Source: Bacteroidota bacterium (GTDB taxonomy: Bacteria; Bacteroidota; Bacteroidia; Bacteroidales; UBA932). From it: DNA of 21,566 bases. The stretch spans positions 1-21,566 of the forward strand of contig WRJW01000217.1 of assembly GCA_009778375.1 (NCBI GenBank), read 5' to 3'. Position numbers and translations under genes: made by a program. The notes beneath the pieces were generated by a model that was not told the DNA's origin, searched no databases, and saw nothing but the letters and a program-made list of their open reading frames with translations. Below, piece by piece: positions 15,358 through 21,566 of this stretch. Position 1 is the first letter of the stretch. Every line of letters begins with the position of its first letter.

Positions 15358-16734
15358 ATGGCACACAGACGTATTCTTGTTTTATGCTTGTTGTTTTCGA
15401 CTTTTGGCGTCTCCTGTACCAAATCAGATCATGAACAAGCCCCTCGATTAGTCCAAAAGGTAAATAACTTTATTTACGAATATATGGACGAAGTCTATTT
15501 GTGGACGGCCGAAATGCCCCGGAACATAGACCGTAAATACGAGTTTGATTCCAAAGACTATTTTGACAAATTGCTCTATAAACCCGAAGATAAATGGTCG
15601 TATATTACCGATGATTATGAGGCATTATCCGAGGGGAGCGAAGGAGTGGAGACGACTTTTGGTTATTCTCTTGCGTTTGGTCGTTTTACGGGCACTGATT
15701 ACTATTTTGGAATCATTGAGTATGTGTACCATAATACCCCGGCGGAGCAGGCCGGACTTAAACGTGGAGATATTATCTATAAAATGAATGGGAGCAATAT
15801 CGACGCCAATAATTACATTAGGCTTTATAACGACCCTTCCCTTTCTTTGCAGATGGGCGTACTTTCCGATGGAGGTATTGGCCCCGGTATGACCGTGAAC
15901 CTTATTGCGGTCAAGATGCAATTAAGCGCGATTATAGAAGAAAAGGTAATAGAAATAGAAGGGCATAAAATCGGATATTTGTTTTACAGCGACTTTTTTG
16001 GAGGTTCCGAAGAGGAGCTTTCCGGAGTGTTTCAGCGATTTAAAGCGGCAGGAGTAGACGATGTGGTGTTGGATTTACGCTACAATTTGGGCGGTTATGG
16101 TTATGTGGCCACTCATTTGGCCAGTATTTTGGCTCCGGCCAATGTGGTGCAGGCAGAAAACGTGATGATTACCTACCAATGGAATGCTTCGTATCAGGCC
16201 TATTGGGAACAACAGAAGGAGTACGATCGCATCAGAACCCTTTTTGACAAGAGGGTGCCGGTGAATATGGACTTGAATCGGGTATACGTATTAACCACCT
16301 ATAATACCGCCTCCGCCTCCGAATTTGTAATTACCGGTTTGGACCCCTATATGGAGGTGATCAAGATTGGCGCGGCTACCCGTGGAAAATACACCGGATC
16401 CATACTGTTTCAAGCGGAGGACAAGGAGATCAAAAACTGGGGGATTCAGCCGATTGTAGAGCGTTATGCCAATTCTTTGGGGGTCACAAATTTTAAAGAC
16501 GGTTTTACGCCCGATTATGCAGTAACCGACCTGTTGATGGAGGGTGTTCGTCAGTTGGGAGACGCCCAAGAGTCTTTCTTGGCTAAAGCGCTTACATTGA
16601 TTACCGGCGTTTCGGCTCCGGCGGTCGCTGCTGCACCAAATACCGGATCGGATTTTGATGTGGAGGAAAGCATGAACCCGAGGAACGATTACTTTAAAGG
16701 TTCTGTATTAAGAAAAACCAATTATACACCATGA
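15358..16734 (+). CDS. S41-family (C-terminal processing peptidase) serine protease lipoprotein
   Basis: This 458-residue protein has a lipoprotein signal with lipobox GVSC, Cys20. An N-terminal helical segment (about 29-85, VQKVNNFIYEYMDEVYLW) matches the Bacteroidota S41 N-terminal domain. A PDZ domain spans about 115-190 (NTPAEQAGLKRGDIIYKMNG), then the S41 core from about 200 to 395. The catalytic dyad is probably Ser319 (TASASEF) and Lys344 (TRGKYTG). Their 25-residue spacing equals that of Tsp Ser430/Lys455, which supports an active enzyme. The signature LDLRYNLGGYGY is at 238-249. The C-terminal 50 residues are Ala/Pro-rich and low complexity. Substrates are unknown; location is probably the outer membrane facing the periplasm or surface. 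The stop overlaps the start of the S37-type peptidase by four bases (ATGA), so the two are likely produced together. Confidence 0.93.
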   Translation: MAHRRILVLCLLFSTFGVSCTKSDHEQAPRLVQKVNNFIYEYMDEVYLWTAEMPRNIDRKYEFDSKDYFDKLLYKPEDKWSYITDDYEALSEGSEGVETTFGYSLAFGRFTGTDYYFGIIEYVYHNTPAEQAGLKRGDIIYKMNGSNIDANNYIRLYNDPSLSLQMGVLSDGGIGPGMTVNLIAVKMQLSAIIEEKVIEIEGHKIGYLFYSDFFGGSEEELSGVFQRFKAAGVDDVVLDLRYNLGGYGYVATHLASILAPANVVQAENVMITYQWNASYQAYWEQQKEYDRIRTLFDKRVPVNMDLNRVYVLTTYNTASASEFVITGLDPYMEVIKIGAATRGKYTGSILFQAEDKEIKNWGIQPIVERYANSLGVTNFKDGFTPDYAVTDLLMEGVRQLGDAQESFLAKALTLITGVSAPAVAAAPNTGSDFDVEESMNPRNDYFKGSVLRKTNYTP

Positions 16735-18008
16735 TACGAAAAATCAGTTTTGCAAGCTTGTGGCTTTTTGCCGCGTTTCCATTATTTGCCCAAACGTCCT
16801 TGCAGTTGACCCTGCAATCATTTCCAGAGGTGCAAAAGATAGAAGCCTTGGAATCTTCCCACTTTGCCGAAAAATATTTGCTGTATGTGCAGCAACCTGT
16901 GGATTACCAAAATCCGGATGGAGGCTCTTTTGTGCAACGCGTATTTGTGATGCACGTAGGAGCCGACCGTCCGACCGTAATGGTCACCGAAGGGTACGGA
17001 GCGGCTTATGCGGCATCTCCCCGATACATAGACGAGGTAGCTCGGCTGCTCAATGCCAACTTAGTGGTAGTGGAACACCGCTATTTTTTGGAATCTACCC
17101 CTCAACCGGTTAATTGGGATTATCTTACCGCAGAAAATTCGGCCAACGACCTCCATCGGATCAACCAAATGCTGCGCACGATCTACCCCCAAAAGTGGAT
17201 ATCGACCGGAATCAGCAAGGGAGGCCAAACGGTGATGATTTACCGGACTTTTTTTCCGGATGATATAGACGTCAGCGTCCCTTATGTTGGCCCTCTATGC
17301 CGCGGTGTGGAAGATGGCCGCCACGAGCCTTTTTTGCGCGATCAGGTGGGGAGTACCGAAGATCGGGCCCAAATTTTGGCTTTCCAGCACGAGATTCTCA
17401 AACGCCGAGCGCGACTTATGCCCCTGTTGGAGGCGCTGTGTAACGAAAAAGAGTATCGATTCAGGATTCCTTTGCAAGAGGTATTTGATTATACGGTATT
17501 GGAATACCCCTTTGCTTTTTGGCAGTATGGTACCCCCACAGGTATGATTCCCGACCTCCAATCGGACGACGAGACCCTGTTCAAGCACTTTACGGGCATT
17601 TCCGATCCGGGTTATTTTGTGTCCGAATCAGACACTTCGCCCTTTTTTGTACAAGCCGCTAAAGAATTGGGATATTATGGGTACGACATTGAACCTTTTA
17701 AGGATCAGTTGACCATTACCGACTCCAGAGGATATTTGGCCCGTATTTTTCTTCCCGAAGATATGCAGATCACTTTTGATCCCACGCTCTACCATAAAAT
17801 CAGCTCTTTTATTAGCGATTCGGATGCCAAGTTTATTTTTATTTATGGAGAATATGACCCCTGGTTTGCTCCTGCCGCGCCCGATCCGCATAGACCGGAT
17901 GTGTTGTATATAGTGGCTCCCAAAGGTTCGCACCGAGCGCGAATCGGCAACCTGCCGGAGGAGATGAGGGAGCGGATACTCCAAACATTGCATGATTGGA
18001 TCGATTAA
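16731..18008 (+). CDS. Secreted S37-type serine peptidase (PS-10 / tripeptidyl aminopeptidase family)
   Basis: The 425-residue product has a signal peptide ending at LFAQ (residue 21). The alpha/beta-hydrolase features fit Peptidase_S37: VVVEHRYFLEST near 112-123, nucleophile Ser162 in GISKGGQT (160-167), Asp376 in YGEYDPWFAPA, and His401 in KGSHRARI. Length fits the family, whose best-known members are Streptomyces prolyl/tripeptidyl aminopeptidases that cut short peptides from N-termini. Here it probably trims peptides in the periplasm. ATG at 16731 overlaps the stop of the S41 protease gene, and the downstream DUF2156 gene starts 2 bp after its stop or overlaps it, so it is the middle gene of a three-gene operon. 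S28 is a related alternative family; the surroundings of the Ser and the EHRYF motif are shared, so S37 is favoured but not certain. Confidence 0.85.
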   Translation: MIRKISFASLWLFAAFPLFAQTSLQLTLQSFPEVQKIEALESSHFAEKYLLYVQQPVDYQNPDGGSFVQRVFVMHVGADRPTVMVTEGYGAAYAASPRYIDEVARLLNANLVVVEHRYFLESTPQPVNWDYLTAENSANDLHRINQMLRTIYPQKWISTGISKGGQTVMIYRTFFPDDIDVSVPYVGPLCRGVEDGRHEPFLRDQVGSTEDRAQILAFQHEILKRRARLMPLLEALCNEKEYRFRIPLQEVFDYTVLEYPFAFWQYGTPTGMIPDLQSDDETLFKHFTGISDPGYFVSESDTSPFFVQAAKELGYYGYDIEPFKDQLTITDSRGYLARIFLPEDMQITFDPTLYHKISSFISDSDAKFIFIYGEYDPWFAPAAPDPHRPDVLYIVAPKGSHRARIGNLPEEMRERILQTLHDWID

Positions 18009-18010
18009 GC

Positions 18011-18922
18011 GTGATTGATTTTAAACAAGTTGAGCTTTCAGATAAGGCTTGGGTCGATCCTTTGCTGCGGTTGTCGGACTATCGGGGTGCAGAATATTGT
18101 TTTACCAACCTGTATGTATGGCGATCAGTTTACGGTACCCGAATGGCCCGTGTGGAGGATTGGCTCCTGATTCGTACCGGTGATCCGGAACATCGGACAG
18201 ATTTTTTTCCGGCCGGCAGGGGAGATCTAAAATTATTGGTCGATATGTTGATGGAGGAAGCCTTAGAGGAGGGGCGAGATTTTAAAATGGCAGGCGTAGA
18301 GGCTGATCGGGCGCTTCTTTTGCAGCAACTATACCCCGGTTTGTTTGAGGTATCTCCCCTCCGGAACAGTTGGGATTATATATATAAAATGGGTGATTTA
18401 AGCGACTTGCGGGGCAAACACTACCAACCTAAGCGCAACCATATTGCCCGTTTTGAAGAACAGCCCGACTGGAGCTATGAACGCTTAGATGCCCGCAATA
18501 TTCCCGAATGTGTGGCCATGAATAGGGAATGGTGCGTACAGATGGGATGCTTTGGCAACGATTCCCTGCGACAGGAAGTTTGCGTAGCAGAAACAGGCCT
18601 CCATTATTTTGACGAACTTGGTTTAGAAGGCGCCTTGTTAAGAGTAGGCGGTAAAGTGGTGGCCTATACCGTTGGAGAACCGCTCAATTCGGATACTTAT
18701 ATAGTGCATGTAGAAAAAGCTTTTCCTGATGTCAGGGGAGCGTATCCGATGATAAACAGGGAGTTTGTCCGTGATCGGATGGCTTCTTTTGCGTACGTTA
18801 ATCGAGAGGACGATGCAGGCGATCAGGGGCTGAGGAGCGCCAAATCGTCGTACCGTCCTGTTTTTATGCAGGAAAAATATTTTTTTGCCGTTTCGTACAA
18901 ATCTCTATCTTTGCGGCGATAA
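18011..18922 (+). CDS. DUF2156-family GNAT-like protein (phosphatidylglycerol lysyltransferase C-terminal-like domain)
   Basis: This 303-residue cytoplasmic protein has no signal or membrane segment. It resembles the soluble DUF2156 proteins of Bacteroidota, which have two GNAT-like halves as in the MprF lysyl-transferase catalytic domain. Recognisable parts are an N-terminal FTNLYVWRS region, then GKHYQPKRNHIARFEE near 135-150, and the acyl-transferase-like strands GALLRVGGKVVAYTVGEPLNSDTYIVHVEKAFPDVRGAYPMINREF at about 207-252, with NREDDAGDQGLRSAKSSYRP afterwards. Its function is unknown; transfer of an aminoacyl or acyl group is only inferred from fold. I chose GTG at 18011, 2 bp after the previous stop, because the resulting MIDFKQVELSDK matches the family start. 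An in-frame TTG at 17996 would add five residues and overlap the upstream gene by 13 bp. The gldE promoter lies inside its last codons. Confidence 0.85.
   Translation: MIDFKQVELSDKAWVDPLLRLSDYRGAEYCFTNLYVWRSVYGTRMARVEDWLLIRTGDPEHRTDFFPAGRGDLKLLVDMLMEEALEEGRDFKMAGVEADRALLLQQLYPGLFEVSPLRNSWDYIYKMGDLSDLRGKHYQPKRNHIARFEEQPDWSYERLDARNIPECVAMNREWCVQMGCFGNDSLRQEVCVAETGLHYFDELGLEGALLRVGGKVVAYTVGEPLNSDTYIVHVEKAFPDVRGAYPMINREFVRDRMASFAYVNREDDAGDQGLRSAKSSYRPVFMQEKYFFAVSYKSLSLRR
18884..18913 (+). promoter_or_regulatory. Predicted gldE promoter, -33 TTTG / -7 TATCTTTG
   Basis: TTTG at 18884-18887 is followed after 18 bp by an exact TATCTTTG at 18906-18913, within the last codons of the DUF2156 gene. Predicted start is near 18920, about 20 nt before the gldE TTG codon. 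It would let gldE and the transferase be expressed apart from the protease operon. Confidence 0.55.
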
Positions 18923-18938
18923 TTAATCCGTTATATTC

Positions 18939-19982
18939 TTGGAACCTCCGAGTTGCGCAATCGGCGACATTATATTTTACCCCTTTAGTGTACAGCATCT
19001 GCTTTTGGCAGGGATTTTGATTATTCTTTTGATTTGTTCTGCTTTGATATCGGGTAGCGAAGCCTCCTTTTTTTCCCTTTCTCCCCGGCAGTTGGACAAA
19101 CTCAGGCGGAGGAACGATAAAAAATCCAAAATGGTCTTACGACACCTTGACCGGGTTGACTTTTTGCTGGGTACGATTTTACAAGCCAATAATTTAGTGA
19201 GCATTACCATCGTGCTGCTTTCTTCTTTTTTGATTAACAGTTTGATAGATTTTTCCATAGCCCCCGTATGGGGTTTTCTGTTTCAAACCGTTATGGTTAC
19301 TTTTGTGTTGGTGCTTTTTGGAGAGGTTGTGCCCAAGATGTTGGCCACCCAATATCCCGAACCTTTTTCGCTACAGATGGCGGCCCCTTTGCACTTTTTG
19401 GAGAAATTTGCCAGACCATTTAATATGTTGATGGTGCGTGTTTCTACTAAGATGAATAAAAACCTGATGGCTTCCCGTCATGCGGTCTCCATCGAAGATC
19501 TTTCTCAGGCCGTAGATATTACGGGAGGAGCCGAGATAGAAGAGAAAAAGATGTTAAAAGGGATCGTGGGTTTTGTGACCACCGACGTTCGCAAAATAAT
19601 GAGACCCCGAGTAGAAGTAAGCGCTTTGGAAATCGAATCTTCTTTTGGCGCCGTCCGTAAGGAGGTCATAGAGAGCGGTTACTCCCGACTTCCTGTTTAT
19701 GAGGGGAATTTAGATAATATTAAGGGATTTTTATACGTAAAAGATCTCCTCCCCTATATCCATGCTCAAGGTGATGATTTTGAATGGCGCGGCCTGATCC
19801 GCACGGCCTATTTTGTGCCGGAGAGCAAAAAAATTAACGATTTATTGGAGGAATTTCGCGAGAAAAAAATTCATCTTGCCGTAGTGGTAGACGAATATGG
19901 AGGGACGGAAGGAGTCGTTACGCTCGAAGATATTTTGGAAGAAATAGTGGGCGAAATTTCGGACGAAACGGACGAAGAGTAG
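18939..19982 (+). CDS. gldE: GldE-type CNNM/CBS-domain membrane protein (HlyC/CorC family), short form
   Basis: The product is 347 aa. An N-terminal hydrophobic CNNM (DUF21) domain spans about 18-190 with ISGSEASFFSLSPRQ (38-52) and LFGEVVPKMLA (126-136). A pair of CBS domains follows (about 218-272 and 285-340) with GYSRLPVYEGNLDNIKG and VVDEYGGTEGVVTLEDILEE. The family is tied to divalent-cation transport or sensing, and GldE was named for its gene neighbourhood with gliding genes in Flavobacteria. The protein stops right after GEISDETDEE, where GldE and CorC relatives normally continue into a CorC_HlyC domain of about 80 residues; that domain is absent. The start is TTG at 18939: it gives MEPPS, like the family's usual start, and I see no nearer ATG in frame. 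The stop is one base before the phosphopantetheinyl transferase gene, a pairing I recall from other Bacteroidales. Confidence 0.9.
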   Translation: MEPPSCAIGDIIFYPFSVQHLLLAGILIILLICSALISGSEASFFSLSPRQLDKLRRRNDKKSKMVLRHLDRVDFLLGTILQANNLVSITIVLLSSFLINSLIDFSIAPVWGFLFQTVMVTFVLVLFGEVVPKMLATQYPEPFSLQMAAPLHFLEKFARPFNMLMVRVSTKMNKNLMASRHAVSIEDLSQAVDITGGAEIEEKKMLKGIVGFVTTDVRKIMRPRVEVSALEIESSFGAVRKEVIESGYSRLPVYEGNLDNIKGFLYVKDLLPYIHAQGDDFEWRGLIRTAYFVPESKKINDLLEEFREKKIHLAVVVDEYGGTEGVVTLEDILEEIVGEISDETDEE

Positions 19983-19983
19983 G

Positions 19984-20568
19984 ATGGGCCTGTATTATAT
20001 AGAGAAAAACGCAGACCGGTCGGTGTTGGCTATTTGGGAGCAGCAAGATCCGGTTTTGAGGGGGGAAAAAAGAGCAAGGGAGCAACGCTCTGTGCACTCC
20101 CTGCTCCGAATCGTTTTTGGCGCCGATCAGGTTTTAAACCATCGTCCCAACGGTCAACCTTTTTTAATGGATAACCCCGCGCATATCAGTATTGCCCATA
20201 CCAACCGTTTTACGGCATTGCTAACCCATCCACAAAAAAGGGCGGGCGTGGATATAGAGTCTTTGAACCGCAATTTTTCTGCGGTGGAACAACGGGCGTT
20301 ATCCGATAGGGAAATTGGATTTCTGGGGCCTGATTCGGTGTTGCGTTCCCTGCAATTGGGGATTTTGTGGAGCGCCAAGGAGGCTATATTTAAATGCCTC
20401 TCCCGAGAAGGGGTCGATTTCTCTCGCCAAATTCAGGTGGAACCTTTTGTCTCCGACAAATCCGGTAATCTGAACGCTCATTTTTATGGTAAAGACGGTT
20501 GCGAAATCGCTCTTTTTTTAAAATATAGAATTATTGATAATCATATACTTGTATACGTTTTTGTATAA
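19984..20568 (+). CDS. 4'-phosphopantetheinyl transferase superfamily protein
   Basis: The 194-residue enzyme would move the phosphopantetheine arm of CoA onto a serine of a carrier protein, making the holo form. Motifs of the Sfp/AcpT-like superfamily are visible: NGQPFL (56-61), ISIAHTNRF (68-76), the magnesium site GVDIES with Asp90 and Glu92, and WSAKEAIFK (129-137) with Glu133 and Lys137. The length is between AcpS (about 120 aa) and Sfp (about 225 aa). No carrier protein, polyketide or peptide synthetase gene lies in this window, so the partner is unknown; aryl polyene or fatty-acid carrier proteins elsewhere are candidates. The gene starts one base after gldE and is the last in that operon, before a terminator at 20652. 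Confidence 0.92.
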   Translation: MGLYYIEKNADRSVLAIWEQQDPVLRGEKRAREQRSVHSLLRIVFGADQVLNHRPNGQPFLMDNPAHISIAHTNRFTALLTHPQKRAGVDIESLNRNFSAVEQRALSDREIGFLGPDSVLRSLQLGILWSAKEAIFKCLSREGVDFSRQIQVEPFVSDKSGNLNAHFYGKDGCEIALFLKYRIIDNHILVYVFV

Positions 20569-20651
20569 ATATTAAAAAATTTTTGAAGGGCTATGCAACA
20601 TTTTACCTTTTTTTTGCGTCTTGACAACATAGGTTTAGGTTTTAGGAAAAA

Positions 20652-20687
20652 GGGTCGACTCTGATTGTTGAGAGCCGGCTCTTTTTT
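20652..20687 (+). terminator. Rho-independent terminator after the gldE-phosphopantetheinyl transferase operon
   Basis: GGGTCGACTCT (20652-20662) pairs with AGAGCCGGCTC (20671-20681) around an 8-base loop, with one A-C mismatch and two G-T pairs. TTTTTT follows at 20682-20687, and AAAAA at 20647-20651 extends the stem and would act as the T-run on the other strand. The remaining 20569-20715 gap is AT-rich. A weak promoter candidate (TTTG 20613-20616, 19 bp, TAGGTTTT 20636-20643) lies before the hairpin; if real, the hairpin would sit in the leader of the next gene. Confidence 0.75.
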
Positions 20688-20715
20688 GAACGGACCGTAT
20701 AAAATAAAAAACAGT

Positions 20716-21566
20716 ATGAAAAAAGCATTGTATGGATTTTTGGCTAGTTGTTTGTTAGCCGGATGTGTAGAAAAAGAGAAAGTATTGGCTATTTCGTTGG
20801 ACGTGCAAACGCTTGATCTGCGCGTTTTCGACACCTACCCGTTTGTGGTAACGCATGAGCCGTCTGACCTCCCTGCGCCTTTATACCAATGGTCGTCTTC
20901 CCAAACATCCGTTGCTACGGTATCGGCTACAGGATTGGTGACTGCAGTGGGAGAAGGAGTGGCGATCATTACGGTTACTTTGTCCGGCACCTCTTTATCC
21001 GCTGCGTGCGAAGTCAGGGTGGGGCCGCAATTAGCAACCCAAATTGTTTTGAGTAAAGAGCATTTAGCGTTGGTAAAAGGAGAAAAGGAAGCGCTCTCTT
21101 GTACGCTTGTTCCGACAGGTTCCGTTATCCCCGAAGTTCAATGGAACTCCTCTGACGAAACGGTGGCCTTAGTCGATCAACACGGGATGATAACTGCTGT
21201 AGATGTTGGCAATGCGGTAATTACGGTTTGTGATTGGGAAAGGCCCGAGGTCAAGGCAAGCTGCACGGTGACCGTCTCTCCCAGATTGGCCGAATCTATT
21301 ATGTTGAGTTGGGAAGAATTGACCTTGAGGTATCAGGCCCAAGAGGCGCTCAGTTATACGGTTTTTCCTCAGGATGCGGTGGTGCTTCGACCTTTTTGGC
21401 GCTCGGCGGATCCGGATATAGTCTCTGTAGATCAAGAGGGTAATATAAAAGGAGTGAATCCGGGAACTACCCTGATTACTTTTTTGGATCAGGATAATCC
21501 CCAAACGGCAGCGCATTGCAGCGTTACGGTTTTAGAAGAAAATGCCACATCCATTGAGGTATATCC
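20716..21566 (+). CDS. Lipoprotein with tandem Big_2 Ig-like repeats, 3'-truncated by window edge
   Basis: An open frame begins at ATG 20716 and continues past the right edge (283 codons seen). It has a lipoprotein signal (MKKALYGFLASCLLAGC) with lipobox LAGC and Cys17. After a short linker it contains three bacterial Ig-like group 2 repeats of about 85 residues each: about 24-103, 107-188 and 192-273. The fourth begins at NATSIEVY. Each repeat has the Big_2 marks: W-x-S-(S/A)-x-x-x-x-(V/I)-A/V, then G-x-(V/I)-x-(A/G)-V-x-x-G, and a closing strand C-x-V-x-V (Cys98, Cys183, Cys268). Big_2 repeats commonly build surface stalks or adhesins; the functional domain, if any, would lie beyond the window. 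No strong promoter is visible in the 28 bp between the terminator T-run and the start. Confidence 0.9.
   Translation, partial: MKKALYGFLASCLLAGCVEKEKVLAISLDVQTLDLRVFDTYPFVVTHEPSDLPAPLYQWSSSQTSVATVSATGLVTAVGEGVAIITVTLSGTSLSAACEVRVGPQLATQIVLSKEHLALVKGEKEALSCTLVPTGSVIPEVQWNSSDETVALVDQHGMITAVDVGNAVITVCDWERPEVKASCTVTVSPRLAESIMLSWEELTLRYQAQEALSYTVFPQDAVVLRPFWRSADPDIVSVDQEGNIKGVNPGTTLITFLDQDNPQTAAHCSVTVLEENATSIEVY

Noticed and set aside
15307..15366. A 20-residue N-terminal extension of TyrRS from an upstream ATG
   Set aside because: The added residues are Phe/Tyr-rich and unlike the family start, and the stretch overlaps both divergent -7 boxes and the S41 start codon.
19975..20060. Frameshift explaining the short GldE
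   Set aside because: The transferase begins one base after the stop with a complete N-terminus, and I saw no CorC_HlyC-like sequence in the other frames there.
20671..20682. Perfect palindrome AGAGCCGGCTCT as an operator
   Set aside because: It is better explained as the right arm of the terminator hairpin followed by a six-T run.
1..21566. Defence island, prophage, insertion sequence, CRISPR or tRNA genes
   Set aside because: No transposase, integrase, restriction, Cas or phage protein, no direct-repeat array and no tRNA-like cloverleaf was recognised.

Overview
The window looks like ordinary chromosome from a member of the Bacteroidota, most likely Bacteroidales; genus cannot be set from sequence alone. 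The evidence is a SusC/SusD outer-membrane pair, a GldE-type CNNM/CBS protein, a Bacteroidota-type zinc metalloprotease, many short lipoprotein signals, no clear Shine-Dalgarno sites, and promoters matching the Bacteroidota sigma-ABfr pattern (TTTG, about 20 bp, TAnnTTTG). The octamer TATCTTTG occurs just upstream of five genes.

Layout. 1-2506 (minus) is a secreted metzincin-like protease whose C-terminus lies off the left edge. It diverges across a 51 bp gap from 2558-4850 (plus), a serine beta-lactamase-like hydrolase and an M48 lipoprotein peptidase one base apart. 4935-7567 is rpsO followed by pnp, with a two-tier hairpin between them. 7703-12404 is a SusC/SusD pair closed by a strong terminator at 12428-12466. 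12463-15306 (minus) is a tight tyrS-rbfA-FtsX/LolC-type permease operon converging on susD. It diverges from a plus-strand run at 15358-18922: S41 protease lipoprotein, S37-type peptidase and a DUF2156 protein, joined by overlaps or near-overlaps. A promoter at the end of that run probably serves gldE and a 4'-phosphopantetheinyl transferase (18939-20568), closed by a terminator at 20652-20687. The right edge holds the start of a lipoprotein built from Big_2 Ig-like repeats, cut off by the window.

Themes. Cell-envelope proteins dominate: four predicted peptidases, a serine hydrolase, a TonB-dependent uptake pair, a lipoprotein-sorting-type permease and an Ig-repeat surface protein. They alternate with housekeeping translation and RNA-decay genes (rpsO, pnp, tyrS, rbfA). 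I see no tRNA, rRNA, CRISPR array, insertion sequence, phage gene or integration scar. I found no clearly new system. The best leads are a GldE that ends before the usual CorC_HlyC domain, the two compact divergent promoter regions with predicted near-leaderless transcripts, the rpsO-pnp hairpin, and the coupled S41/S37 protease pair. No stretch over 300 bp lacks a gene; the longest gaps are 20569-20715 and 7568-7702.
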